A stretch of DNA of 45,944 nucleotides from Bacteroidota bacterium (GTDB lineage: Bacteria > Bacteroidota > Bacteroidia > Cytophagales > Cyclobacteriaceae): assembly GCA_027592755.1 (NCBI GenBank), contig JAQCLE010000025.1:1-45944 (forward strand), written 5' to 3'. A model generated the notes under the pieces. That model searched no databases, was not told where the DNA came from, and was given only the letters and a program-made list of their open reading frames with translations. A program made the position numbers and the translations under genes. This document shows positions 9,439 through 16,587 of this stretch, in pieces. Position 1 is the stretch's first letter; each line of letters starts with the position of its first letter.

Positions 9439-9467
9439 AGCAGGGATTTGAATTCCTGCTTTTTTTT
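9439..9467 (+). terminator. rho-independent terminator after the M23 peptidase gene
   Basis: AGCAGG (9439-9444) pairs with CCTGCT (9455-9460), extendable by a G-T and an A-T pair, and is followed by eight T residues counting the last stem base. It sits only 15 bp before the ATG of the CapA-like gene. Confidence 0.8.
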
Positions 9468-9482
9468 GTTCATTTCAAGGTT

Positions 9483-10673
9483 ATGATCACCAGAAAATTT
9501 TTTGTGCCGAATTCATGCCTGTTTTTTTTATCAATAGGATTAATTTTTGGTTGTAAGGTGGCTCGACCGATTACTGAGAAATGTCAGGAGGTAGAGAACT
9601 CTAATCAGGTAGTTAAACAACCACAAGTAGCACAACAGGAAATAGTAGATTTAGATACGACAACTAGGATCTCGCCCGACGTTAAAATTCTGAGAGACAC
9701 CATATCTATAATTGGAGTAGGTGATATTATGATGGGAACCAATTTTCCATCTGAAGATTATTTACCAGCGAATAATGGGGTTGATTTATGGCGAGAGGTA
9801 AAAGATACCTTGCAGCAGGCCGATATCACTTTTGGCAATTTTGAGGGGGTCATATTAAATGATGGCGGTGAACAAAAGGAATGCAGAAACCCTGCGGTAT
9901 GTTACCTGTTCAGAACCCCGGTAAGTTATGCTTCCAATCTTGTAAATGCCGGCTTTGATATCATGAGCCTCGCCAATAACCATGCGGGGGATTTTGGTGA
10001 GACAGGTAGGAAAAGCACGATGCGTGTGCTAAATTCCTTAGGCATTTTATATGCCGGACTCCTTGGCTCCCCACCAGCAATTTTTGAGAAAGAAGGACTG
10101 AAGATAGGATTTGCAGCATTTGCACCTAATAAGGGCACGGAAAGTATTCATCAGCCCGATCGGATAAAAGAAATAATTACCGGACTTGATAGTGTAGTGG
10201 ATATTGTCATTGCTTCATTTCATGCAGGAGCAGAGGGTGCTGAACATCAGCATATTACAAAAGAAACTGAAACGTATTATGGTGAAAATCGAGGCAATGT
10301 TTATGAACTTGCCCGAACAATGATTGATGCCGGTGCTGATGTTGTCTTTGGCCATGGGCCACATGTCACCCGGGCACTAGACATTTACAACAACCGTTTC
10401 ATCGCTTATAGCCTCGGAAACTTTTGTACATACGGGAGGTTTTCATTGATTGGCCCAAAAGGGATCGCTCCAATCCTGAAAATCTTTACAAACCGTGTGG
10501 GGGAGTTCCTTTATGGAAGTATTATTTCTATCAAACAAGTTGGCCGTGGTCAACCTATATTTGATAAGAATCAGGAAGCAAAGGCAATTCTTTCTCAATT
10601 AACTGAAGAAGATTTTCCTGAAAACGGAATTGTCATTGACGAATCTGGCCGAATTAGCTATATTGAAAACTGA
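9483..10673 (+). CDS. CapA-family lipoprotein (metallophosphatase-like fold)
   Basis: The hydrophobic N-terminus ends in a lipobox (LIFGC, about residue 24), so it is probably a lipoprotein. The remainder is a complete PGA_cap/CapA domain with VGDIMMGTNF, FGNFEGVI, LANNHAGDFG, SFHAGAEG and VFGHGPHVTRALDIYNNRF then YSLGNF, the conserved Asp/Asn/His set of this metallophosphatase-like family. CapA proteins take part in poly-gamma-glutamate capsule export or processing in Firmicutes, but most Bacteroidota members stand alone, as here: no capB, capC or capD neighbour is present. Its substrate is unknown. The ATG at 9483 immediately follows a terminator, so it depends on read-through or an unseen promoter. 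Confidence 0.88.
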   Translation: MITRKFFVPNSCLFFLSIGLIFGCKVARPITEKCQEVENSNQVVKQPQVAQQEIVDLDTTTRISPDVKILRDTISIIGVGDIMMGTNFPSEDYLPANNGVDLWREVKDTLQQADITFGNFEGVILNDGGEQKECRNPAVCYLFRTPVSYASNLVNAGFDIMSLANNHAGDFGETGRKSTMRVLNSLGILYAGLLGSPPAIFEKEGLKIGFAAFAPNKGTESIHQPDRIKEIITGLDSVVDIVIASFHAGAEGAEHQHITKETETYYGENRGNVYELARTMIDAGADVVFGHGPHVTRALDIYNNRFIAYSLGNFCTYGRFSLIGPKGIAPILKIFTNRVGEFLYGSIISIKQVGRGQPIFDKNQEAKAILSQLTEEDFPENGIVIDESGRISYIEN

Positions 10674-10687
10674 TTTAAAAAACGCCT

Positions 10688-11026
10688 GTGCCCTACAAAG
10701 AAAAAGAGATTGAAAAACGTTACTATTCCATTGGGGAGGTGGCTGAAGATTTGGGCGTCGCTACATCGTTAATTCGTTTTTGGGAAGGGGAGTTTGATAT
10801 AATCAAACCCAAGAAGAACCGAAAAGGAAACAGGCAGTTTACGAAGACTGATATTGACAACGTTAAGCTGATCTATCATCTCGTAAAAGAAAGGGGCTAT
10901 ACGCTTCAAGGAGCCCGGGATTTAATCAAAAATGACACATCTGCGGCAAGGGATAAACTTGACCTCATTAATTCCCTTAGAAAAGTAAGATCATTTCTAA
11001 TCGAAGTAAGGGACCAGGTATCCTGA
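10688..11026 (+). CDS. MerR-family transcriptional regulator
   Basis: A winged-helix MerR DNA-binding domain occupies residues 10-80: YYSIGEVAEDLGV (helix-turn-helix), TSLIRFWEGEF, then KKNRKGNRQFTKTDID (wing) and LVKERGYTLQGARDLI. A short C-terminal helix follows and no metal-binding cysteines are present, so the signal is unknown. The start is a GTG at 10688; I accept it because the PYKEKEIEKRYYSIGEV N-terminus is typical of Bacteroidota relatives and no ATG offers an alternative before the domain. It lies 14 bp after the CapA gene and 13 bp before dprA, so it may share their transcript. Confidence 0.9.
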   Translation: MPYKEKEIEKRYYSIGEVAEDLGVATSLIRFWEGEFDIIKPKKNRKGNRQFTKTDIDNVKLIYHLVKERGYTLQGARDLIKNDTSAARDKLDLINSLRKVRSFLIEVRDQVS

Positions 11027-11039
11027 TCATTTTTCCGTA

Positions 11040-12152
11040 ATGAAAGAAGAACTGCTCTACCGCGTGGCGCTCAATATGTTGCCTGGTATAGGGTCAATTT
11101 TAGCCAAACAATTGTTAAGTTATTGTGGATCAGTTGATCAGATCTTTAAAACCTCCCAATCAAAACTGGAGAAAATTCCCGGTATAGGACCGAAAACAGC
11201 CAGGCTGATTACTGCTTCTGAATTATTGACCAAGGCTGCAGACGACATTGAGAACTGCTTAAAGAATGATGTCGAAATTCTGTTTTATACGGATAAGGAG
11301 TATCCCTACAAATTAAAACAGGCCATAGATTGTCCTACGGTTATTTACACCAAGGGAACCCCTCTTTCAAATTCTAAAAATTTAATTGCGATTGTGGGTA
11401 CACGTCGGGCTTCGGATTATGGTAAAGCAGTGACCAAACAAATTGTAAAAGATTTACAAGCTTACGACGTCGTAATTGTAAGTGGACTGGCATATGGCAT
11501 TGATATTACGGCCCATAAGGCTTCTATTGAGAATGATATCGAAACATATGCTGTCCTTGGTAGTGGAGTTGACGTCATTTATCCTGCTCTACACAAAGAC
11601 ATTGCAAAGAGGATTGAGGTTAATGGCGCTTTAATCAGTGAGTATCCATTGGGGACAAAACCCGAGGCATATTATTTTCCGGCCAGGAACCGGATAATTG
11701 CGGGCCTTGTAGATGCTGTGATCGTCGTGGAGGCCGCCGAGAGAGGAGGTGCACTAATTACAGCAGATATTGCCAATTCGTATAACCGTGAAGTTTTTGC
11801 CGTGCCCGGTAACATTAATCTTAAGGGTTCAGACGGCTGTAATAATTTGATTCGCCAACAAAAAGCCGCAATTTTCACTTCAGTGGAAGACATGGTTAAG
11901 GAATTGAATTGGGACATAGCTGGGACTGAATCAAGGCGGGAAGAAAGCATGAATCTTCAGGATTTAACAGAACAGGAAAGATTGATCGTAGACATTCTTC
12001 TGGATTCAAAAAATGGGATCCAGATTGATCAGTTAGCCTGGAAATCTCAACTGACGGTTAATCAATTGGCCGGCGTCTTATTATCACTTGAATTCAGTGG
12101 AATTATTAAATCGCTCCCGGGGAAGAAGTACCAGATGAAAAGCAGATTTTAA
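11040..12152 (+). CDS. dprA: DNA-processing protein DprA
   Basis: DprA binds incoming single-stranded DNA and loads RecA during natural transformation. Residues about 1-70 form a helix-hairpin-helix region (LPGIGSILAKQLL and KIPGIGPKTARLI). The Rossmann-like DprA core follows with VGTRRASDYGK, SGLAYGIDITAHKAS, VLGSGVDVIYP, ISEYPLGTKPEAYYFPARNR and ERGGALITADIA. The C-terminal 70 residues form a winged-helix (DprA_WH) domain. At 370 aa it is full length and intact. It suggests competence potential but does not prove it; no other competence gene is in the window. Confidence 0.97.
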   Translation: MKEELLYRVALNMLPGIGSILAKQLLSYCGSVDQIFKTSQSKLEKIPGIGPKTARLITASELLTKAADDIENCLKNDVEILFYTDKEYPYKLKQAIDCPTVIYTKGTPLSNSKNLIAIVGTRRASDYGKAVTKQIVKDLQAYDVVIVSGLAYGIDITAHKASIENDIETYAVLGSGVDVIYPALHKDIAKRIEVNGALISEYPLGTKPEAYYFPARNRIIAGLVDAVIVVEAAERGGALITADIANSYNREVFAVPGNINLKGSDGCNNLIRQQKAAIFTSVEDMVKELNWDIAGTESRREESMNLQDLTEQERLIVDILLDSKNGIQIDQLAWKSQLTVNQLAGVLLSLEFSGIIKSLPGKKYQMKSRF

Positions 12153-12223
12153 GGGAATCAAGAACTATAGACAAAAGACATTAGATGATAGTTTTCAACA
12201 TTGGCAGGTTGATGTTTTCGGCC

Positions 12224-12246
12224 AATTGTAAGTTCTTCTTACAATT
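12224..12246 (+). terminator. hairpin between dprA and the TonB_C gene
   Basis: A perfect 9-bp inverted repeat (AATTGTAAG with CTTACAATT) encloses a TTCTT loop. It lies 72 bp after dprA and 78 bp before the next ATG. There is no T-run, so termination is only one reading; an operator or RNA-stability hairpin is equally possible. Confidence 0.35.
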
Positions 12247-12323
12247 ATTAATTGACGGGGAAAATTAGAATGTAATGATTATCCAGTCTATCATCTTGGT
12301 TCTTTGATCTAAAAATCTCTTTA

Positions 12324-12761
12324 ATGTCTCGCTCAAAAAACCCTAAAGACTTTCTTCAATTGCCTCAATACAGAGGTGGCAAACCAGCGTTACTAGAGTT
12401 TATCAAATCTAATTTGAAATATCCCCAGGAAGCGCTTGATAACAAAATACAAGGGGCAGTTGACCTCGAATATCAGGTTAACGGAATGGGGAAAATCAAG
12501 GAAGTAAAGGTTATTAAAGGCATTGGGTATGGCTGCGACGAGGAAGCTGTACGACTCATTGGGATGTTGATTTATGAAAAATCCTATAACAAGGGGATCA
12601 ACACGATTACTAAAAAGAAAATTTCAGTTCACTTTAAACTACCTGCGGCTAATCAATTGAAAGTGAACTATCAGATTACCAAAAAGAAAGCTATTGAGGT
12701 CAAACCTAAGACTGCGACTTATTCCTATTGGATTTCGGTTAAAAAGGACAACGGAGACTAG
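12324..12761 (+). CDS. soluble TonB C-terminal domain protein
   Basis: Residues about 14-105 resemble a TonB_C domain: the PQYRGGKPALLEFIKSNLKYP opening, VDLEYQVNGMGKIKEVKVIKG core strands and a GCDEEAVRLI helix. Unlike true TonB proteins it has no N-terminal membrane anchor, no signal peptide and no proline-rich spacer, so it cannot span the envelope in the usual way. Such orphan TonB_C proteins occur in Bacteroidota and their role is unclear. The reading frame upstream offers no other ATG, GTG or TTG before a stop, so the missing anchor is not an artefact of start choice. The last 40 residues are lysine-rich and unassigned. Confidence 0.75.
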   Translation: MSRSKNPKDFLQLPQYRGGKPALLEFIKSNLKYPQEALDNKIQGAVDLEYQVNGMGKIKEVKVIKGIGYGCDEEAVRLIGMLIYEKSYNKGINTITKKKISVHFKLPAANQLKVNYQITKKKAIEVKPKTATYSYWISVKKDNGD

Positions 12762-12780
12762 CTAAATTTCAACCTGACTA

Positions 12781-12874
12781 CTCCCCTCCTCGGAGGAGTT
12801 GGGGGTGGGTTGATGCCTATTCACCTGATTGTCAATACTTTAACCCACCTCTAAATCTCCTCCTGGGAGGTGAC
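12781..12874. repeat. C/G-rich intergenic inverted repeat element
   Basis: Two arms, about 12781-12811 and 12842-12874, are imperfect reverse complements. GGTGGGTT in the left arm pairs with AACCCACC in the right, and GGAGGAG pairs with CTCCTCC. The left arm also holds its own palindrome, CTCCTCGGAGGAG. C-rich paired arms of this kind recur between genes in many Bacteroidota genomes, as I recall; copy number here is unknown. Confidence 0.65.
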
Positions 12875-12903
12875 TTTTTGATTTTAAGGAATTCAAATAA
12901 CAG

Positions 12904-13328
12904 TTAATCTATCTTAATTACTTTCCTTGGGATATTAAGGAAATCGCTTTCGATCTTTAGCAGATAGATACCTCGGGATAATGGTCCAGTTGGCCCAGAT
13001 CAAGCTCATTGATACCTTCAGATATAGTAACTTGTTCGGAATGAACTTCCCTACCCACAGGTTCATAGAGCTTTAGCAGGCCTTCAGTAGCTGCCGTGGC
13101 ATCTATATTGACGATAATCCTGTCAGAAAAAGGATTAGGCCGTATGAGTAATGTATAAGGTTCAAAATCATCGTATAAAGCAACAACGGTGTTGGAGTAT
13201 TCAAACTCACCGTCGTAATCAACCTGCTTCAGTCTATAGTATATTAAATCGCTTTGTAGCGATACAATTTCACGATCTAGTCCCTTTGGATAATTGATAA
13301 AGATTGGAAAGGTTGAACTCATTGACAT
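12904..13328 (-). pseudogene. T9SS cargo pseudogene, C-terminal part with type A sorting domain
   Basis: The reading frame 13328-12957 (123 aa) begins STFPIFINYPKG, jumps to IYYRLKQVDYDGEFEYSNTV and then enters a type A sorting domain (RPNPFSDRIIVNID, LKLYEPVGREV). In intact relatives roughly 60-80 residues separate FINYFKG from YYRLKQVD, so a deletion is likely. The open frame ends PEVSIC, but the next frame reads LSRGIYLLKIESDF then KVIKID and a TAA at 12904-12906, which is the normal end of a sorting domain. A frameshift near 12985-12995 therefore breaks it. Sequencing error could explain single shifts but not the internal loss. Confidence 0.75.
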
Positions 13329-13380
13329 CCACCGATATTAGGGAGTTTCGCTATCCGTAAAATCACCTATAACTTCAAGA

Positions 13381-13890
13381 CTACCTGAGGTCCATGATTT
13401 CAGAATCTCGCGTGCGATCAACGATGATAAAATCACCCCCAACCTTTATGGTACCATCTTGTGTTATAGTGCCTTCATTAACGGAACCAACAAGAATACT
13501 ACCTGAAACACTTACAGTGCCTCCACTCTCAACAATAAAATCTCCGCCATTTTCGACGAATAAATTTCCAATGATTATGAGTGTTCCACCGGTTTGAACG
13601 GTAAAGGTATTGCCGCTTATACGAAATGATGGGGTGGTGACTATCAGCTTGGCCTCATTAGCTATAATCACAGCTCCAGTTATGGTTGTCTCGGCGGCAC
13701 CATTAATTAAGCAACTCGCTCCTGTGACTGTTTCCCCATAAATCAGATCGGCTTCATTCGTTGGGCATTGTGCAGTGACAACAGCAGCCATGGTCCATAA
13801 TCCCAATAGTATGTAGAAAGCCCTGAAATTAATATGAGGTAAAGATGCCAGCCTGTAATTGATAGTCATTGTATCTTCTATTATACGCAT
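13381..13890 (-). pseudogene. T9SS cargo pseudogene, N-terminal part with signal peptide
   Basis: A 169-residue frame begins with a signal peptide; the better start is the ATG at 13869, giving MTINYRLASLPHINF and cleavage near VTAQ. Glycine/valine-rich beta repeats follow (FTVQTGGTLIIIGNLFVENG, then GGDFIVESGGTVSVSGSILV), typical of surface or adhesin-like T9SS cargo. It stops after DSEIMDLR, but the +1 frame continues WTSGSLEVIGDFTDSETP to a TAA near 13346. The adjoining frame then offers NIGGC, a motif common just before the STFPIFINY segment found downstream. This and the C-terminal fragment are evidently one former gene spanning 12904-13890. Confidence 0.75.
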
Positions 13891-14043
13891 CTTATTCGAT
13901 AAGACTAATGCCTTTTCGACTAACTGTTCAATTCAATAGCTGAATACCAATATATTATCGATTGATTTTTGCCCAATTCGATCTAATTTTCTAAAAATTT
14001 CCTGGTTTGGTTTCTGGTTGAAGTTAACAACTTTATAAATGAC

Positions 14044-14163
14044 CTACCCAAACCAAAAAATTATAAGCATTATCACTATAAACAGTGAAAAACTTAATAC
14101 TCTGTTCCAATCATTTTTAAAAGAGGGCATTTTAAATTCTGGCTTTGTCTTAAAGACAGCCAA
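14044..14163 (-). CDS. possible small single-pass membrane protein
   Basis: From a TTG at 14163 the frame reads 39 codons, or 28 from the ATG at 14130. The sequence has a basic N-terminal part (FKTKPEFK, then FKNDWNRV) and a hydrophobic stretch SFSLFIVIMLIIFWFG that would form one membrane helix, ending in TAG at 14044. It could be a genuine microprotein or the last codons of a lost gene; the frame continues only a few codons upstream to a TAA. I do not recognise it. Support is only its protein-like composition. Confidence 0.25.
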   Translation of the reverse strand: MAVFKTKPEFKMPSFKNDWNRVLSFSLFIVIMLIIFWFG

Positions 14164-14254
14164 TGGCTCGCCTGCCCCTAATAGTTCTAATAATAATTAA
14201 TATAATCATATTAAGTATAGTTTTGTTAGCTGGAGTCATTGCCTTTTGCGCCTT

Positions 14255-14338
14255 GTTGTCATTACCCGGTTTATCCGGGTAATCCATAGCTACTTAGGCC
14301 TTAGATTTGATTGCCCGATCGAGTTGGGCAATGACAAC
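14255..14338. repeat. inverted pair of 30-nt REP-like hairpin elements
   Basis: Copy 1 (14255-14284) and copy 2 (14309-14338, reverse orientation) share GTTGTCATT, then a short hairpin, then AATC at the far end. They are separated by 24 nt. Each copy forms its own hairpin: TTACCCGG with CCGGGTAA in copy 1, and ATTGCCC with GGGCAAT in copy 2. The stem pair that is A-T in copy 1 is G-C in copy 2, so both sides changed together. This layout resembles BIME-type paired REP elements. Confidence 0.65.
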
Positions 14339-14460
14339 GTGGAGGTTAAATGTTGCTGGCGCTGAGAAGGCAAATCGTGCAATAACAAGGAAGCGGTTAA
14401 AGTGCCTCTTACTTTAGCGGCAAAAGGATCAAGTCGTGCAGTGACAAGGGGAGGATAATA
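14328..14460. repeat. three imperfect direct repeats of about 23 bp
   Basis: Units at 14328-14350, 14379-14401 and 14438-14460 share the pattern GCAATGACAAGG-GGTTAAA with scattered changes and starts 51 and 59 bp apart. Units 2 and 3 also share TCGTGCA just upstream. Unit 1 includes the tail of REP-like copy 2, so the array looks like decayed relatives of that element. Confidence 0.5.
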
Positions 14461-14488
14461 AACCAGCACCCATGATGAGATTCGAGAT

Positions 14489-14941
14489 TTACTTGCAATT
14501 ATTATAGACCTGCTCCACCCTCCTTGCTGAGAAAATACCAGAGCTTGCATCCCACGAATTGGTGATGTAGGTAATAATTTCTGCGATTTCCAAAATTCGA
14601 AGATCGGTATGCGGGGGCATGGGCTGGCTGAATTTGACCCCATTTACTTCAATTTCACCTTCCAAACCTTTATTAATGATGCATACTGTTTCCTCAATAT
14701 TTGAAAGGAGGTAGTCCGATTGGGCAAGAGGAGGATTCAATTGTTGCAAACCTTCACCTTCCTGGCCATGGCAATTAGCACAATGAGTTAGGTAGAGACG
14801 TTTTCCCTGGACATAATATTGATCGAATCGCATTTCGGCCCGTTGGCTGCCCTCAGGTCTTCTATCGGAGGGTGAACAATGCAATAGCACAGTTGCATTA
14901 AAAAACAATATTGATAAGAGAAGCTTATTCTGCTTTCTCAT
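14489..14941 (-). CDS. lipoprotein c-type cytochrome
   Basis: A signal sequence ends in a lipobox (VLLHC, C22). A single class I cytochrome c domain follows, with heme attachment motif CANCH (C54, C57, H58) and a likely axial methionine M108 in SQPMPP. It should carry one covalent heme at the periplasmic face, passing electrons between a quinol oxidoreductase and a terminal oxidase or serving a dehydrogenase. It is 150 aa and complete. Its start overlaps the end of the SCO gene by 17 bp, so the two are translated from one message. Confidence 0.92.
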   Translation of the reverse strand: MRKQNKLLLSILFFNATVLLHCSPSDRRPEGSQRAEMRFDQYYVQGKRLYLTHCANCHGQEGEGLQQLNPPLAQSDYLLSNIEETVCIINKGLEGEIEVNGVKFSQPMPPHTDLRILEIAEIITYITNSWDASSGIFSARRVEQVYNNCK

Positions 14942-15575
14942 TCTCTTTCAGGAGTATCCTGATGTCAGCCATCAGTTCGTCAATCTGGTCGGAAACAGTA
15001 CCATCGTAAACGCCACGAATCCTTCTTTGACCATCAATGAGCAAAAAAGCACCGCTGTGCAAAAACCCTCCGGGAGATTCTTCGTCTTCGGCTGCTGCTA
15101 CCATATAGCTGATTTCGCCCAGATCATAAATCTCATTCTTATCACCGGTAAGAAAATGCCAACGGTCACTTGAAACACCAAGTGCATTGGCATAATCGCG
15201 AAGGACTGCAACTGTATCATATTCTGGATCTATGGAGTAGGATACCAGTTTGAGCCTCTCCTCATTTTCAAATTTGTCATATATCCTGATCAATTGAGAC
15301 TTCATGATGGGGCAAATTGAAGGGCACGAAGTAAAGAAGAAATCAGCGACATAAATCTTGTCATTAAATGTGCTGTTGGTTACCCACACGCTGTCCTGGT
15401 TGAGGAATTTAAATTCAGCGATCGAATGGGCTATGGTGTCAATTACTGTTGCACCATCAACAATTTTTTCAATGAGCTGCGGCCGGCCCAGAACAGGTAA
15501 TTTCTTATCTGTTGGTTCGCAGGATTGGAGCGCACCAAAAAATAATAACACAATAACTTTGGCCTTCTCATTCAT
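14925..15575 (-). CDS. SCO1/SenC copper chaperone lipoprotein
   Basis: SCO proteins bind copper and help build the CuA centre of cytochrome oxidase. A lipobox (ALQSC, C19) anchors the protein. The thioredoxin-like domain has the copper-binding CxxxC (SCPSICP, C84 and C88) and the distal ligand H173 (FLHSGAF). It ends 17 bp inside the cytochrome c gene and starts by an ATGA overlap with the upstream HemJ/CopD-like gene, so three products for respiratory metal or heme handling are made together. Confidence 0.93.
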   Translation of the reverse strand: MNEKAKVIVLLFFGALQSCEPTDKKLPVLGRPQLIEKIVDGATVIDTIAHSIAEFKFLNQDSVWVTNSTFNDKIYVADFFFTSCPSICPIMKSQLIRIYDKFENEERLKLVSYSIDPEYDTVAVLRDYANALGVSSDRWHFLTGDKNEIYDLGEISYMVAAAEDEESPGGFLHSGAFLLIDGQRRIRGVYDGTVSDQIDELMADIRILLKENEKAE

Positions 15576-16093
15576 TTCTCCCTTAGTTTTTTGTAAACCC
15601 TAATTGCAATCAATAATGCCGTAACAAAAATGGTCAATCCTACCAGGGCCCAAAATAGGCTCATCAGATTCTTAAGCACGGCCAGGAAAACAATGCTTAC
15701 GAGAAAAACAGTGGCCACTTCATTAACGACGCGGTAATATTGGCCCGAATACTTATAGCTATCATTTTGAAGGTCCTTAAATCGAAAATGGAGCATCTGA
15801 TGGTATATAAGCAAACCGATTACGAAGAACAGTTTTATGTTCAGCCATTGTTGGCCCCACCAGGGTTCGATTAATAAAAGCCCAAAAACAGTCGCCAACA
15901 CGGCAGAGGGCCATGTAATTCCATACCAAAGTCGCTTTGACCACAGTTTAATATGTTTGGTCAAAATAGTCTTTTCATCAACTTCCAGACCCTGGGCTTC
16001 TGTCTGGTATACGAAAAGCCTCACGATATAAAATAACCCGGCAAACCAGGTGACAACAAAAATGATATGAAGGGCCTTAAAATACAGAATCAT
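15572..16093 (-). CDS. HemJ/CopD-like membrane protein
   Basis: Four to five membrane helices in 173 aa. The N-terminal KALHIIFVVTWFAGLFYIVR, with H9, closely resembles HemJ (UPF0093), the heme-b-containing protoporphyrinogen IX oxidase of heme synthesis. RLWYGITWPSAV and WLNIKLFFVIGLLIYHQML are further HemJ-like helices, including the conserved lysine near the middle. The CopD copper-resistance family is related and often used as its name, so I leave the symbol blank. It is the first gene of a three-gene operon with SCO and cytochrome c; a -7 promoter box lies just upstream at 16113-16120. Confidence 0.85.
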   Translation of the reverse strand: MILYFKALHIIFVVTWFAGLFYIVRLFVYQTEAQGLEVDEKTILTKHIKLWSKRLWYGITWPSAVLATVFGLLLIEPWWGQQWLNIKLFFVIGLLIYHQMLHFRFKDLQNDSYKYSGQYYRVVNEVATVFLVSIVFLAVLKNLMSLFWALVGLTIFVTALLIAIRVYKKLREK

Positions 16094-16112
16094 TGGATTC
16101 GTTAATCAGTTT

Positions 16113-16120
16113 CAAATTTA
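16113..16120 (-). promoter_or_regulatory. Bacteroidota -7 promoter box for the HemJ-SCO-cytochrome operon
   Basis: On the minus strand the box reads TAAATTTG, an exact match to TAnnTTTG. The start of transcription would be near 16106, about 13 nt before the ATG at 16093. No clear -33 TTG is seen. Confidence 0.5.
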
Positions 16121-16289
16121 CTTGACATGATGGGCATTAACAGAATTAGATAGCGAAAGTAAAATCCTAATAATCTTTTGGAAAAAATGTGATATCAATC
16201 TGTTAATTAATTGCTTGTGAAGTAGTAATATTCAAAGGTATCTTCTAAATTGAACGTAGTCTAACCATTCACTATTTAAACTCAATCGT

Positions 16290-16496
16290 ATGACATCGAG
16301 CGATCAATTAGTATCAGAAAAAGAGAAACTTGAAAATTTCATGTATCACTATTCTAATTGCCTTATAGCCCTAGGCGAAATCAAGGATCTTATGGTTCAG
16401 GGGAAAGATATTTCAGCAATCAACCGCCTAAGGGATGTGACAAAAGAAATGGATCAAATTAGTCACTTGGTAAAGGAAGTGCATGATGAGATGTAG
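16290..16496 (+). CDS. small hypothetical helical protein
   Basis: A 68-residue frame from an ATG with highly helical, charged sequence: SEKEKLENFMYHYSNCL, then an IKDLMVQGKDISAINRLRDV turn-helix, then KEMDQISHLVKEVHDEM. No signal peptide, membrane segment or known motif is seen. The regular heptad spacing and a following hairpin overlapping the stop support a real gene. It is isolated: its neighbours are the divergent HemJ operon and the TolC relic. Confidence 0.5.
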   Translation: MTSSDQLVSEKEKLENFMYHYSNCLIALGEIKDLMVQGKDISAINRLRDVTKEMDQISHLVKEVHDEM

Positions 16497-16511
16497 TCTC
16501 TGTTAGAGACT
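16495..16511 (+). terminator. hairpin at the end of the small helical gene
   Basis: A perfect 7-bp stem, AGTCTCT with AGAGACT around a GTT loop, begins inside the TAG stop codon. Only a short T tract follows, so termination is possible but not secure. Confidence 0.4.
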
Positions 16512-16587
16512 TTGATGGAGATCCCCCACCAATTGGGTAATATTGGGAGCAGCAGATTAATGAACCAATCTCTTGTTAACTTCTTTG

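Larger units (their letters stand above)
13891..14488. other. 598-bp intergenic region with repeats
   Basis: No convincing conserved gene is present. The left half is AT-rich and includes a possible 28-39 codon membrane ORF on the minus strand (14044-14163). The right half carries the REP-like inverted pair (14255-14338) and three imperfect direct repeats (14328-14460). An open frame at 14290-14643 (minus) crosses these repeats and the cytochrome c gene in a different frame and is not credible. Confidence 0.6.

Noticed and set aside
14328-14460. Possible CRISPR array
   Set aside because: Only three imperfect units with unequal spacing, no cas gene, and the units match the neighbouring REP-like element instead.
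14290-14643. 117-codon minus-strand open frame
   Set aside because: It runs through the repeat cluster and into the cytochrome c gene in another frame, and its product has no protein-like motifs.
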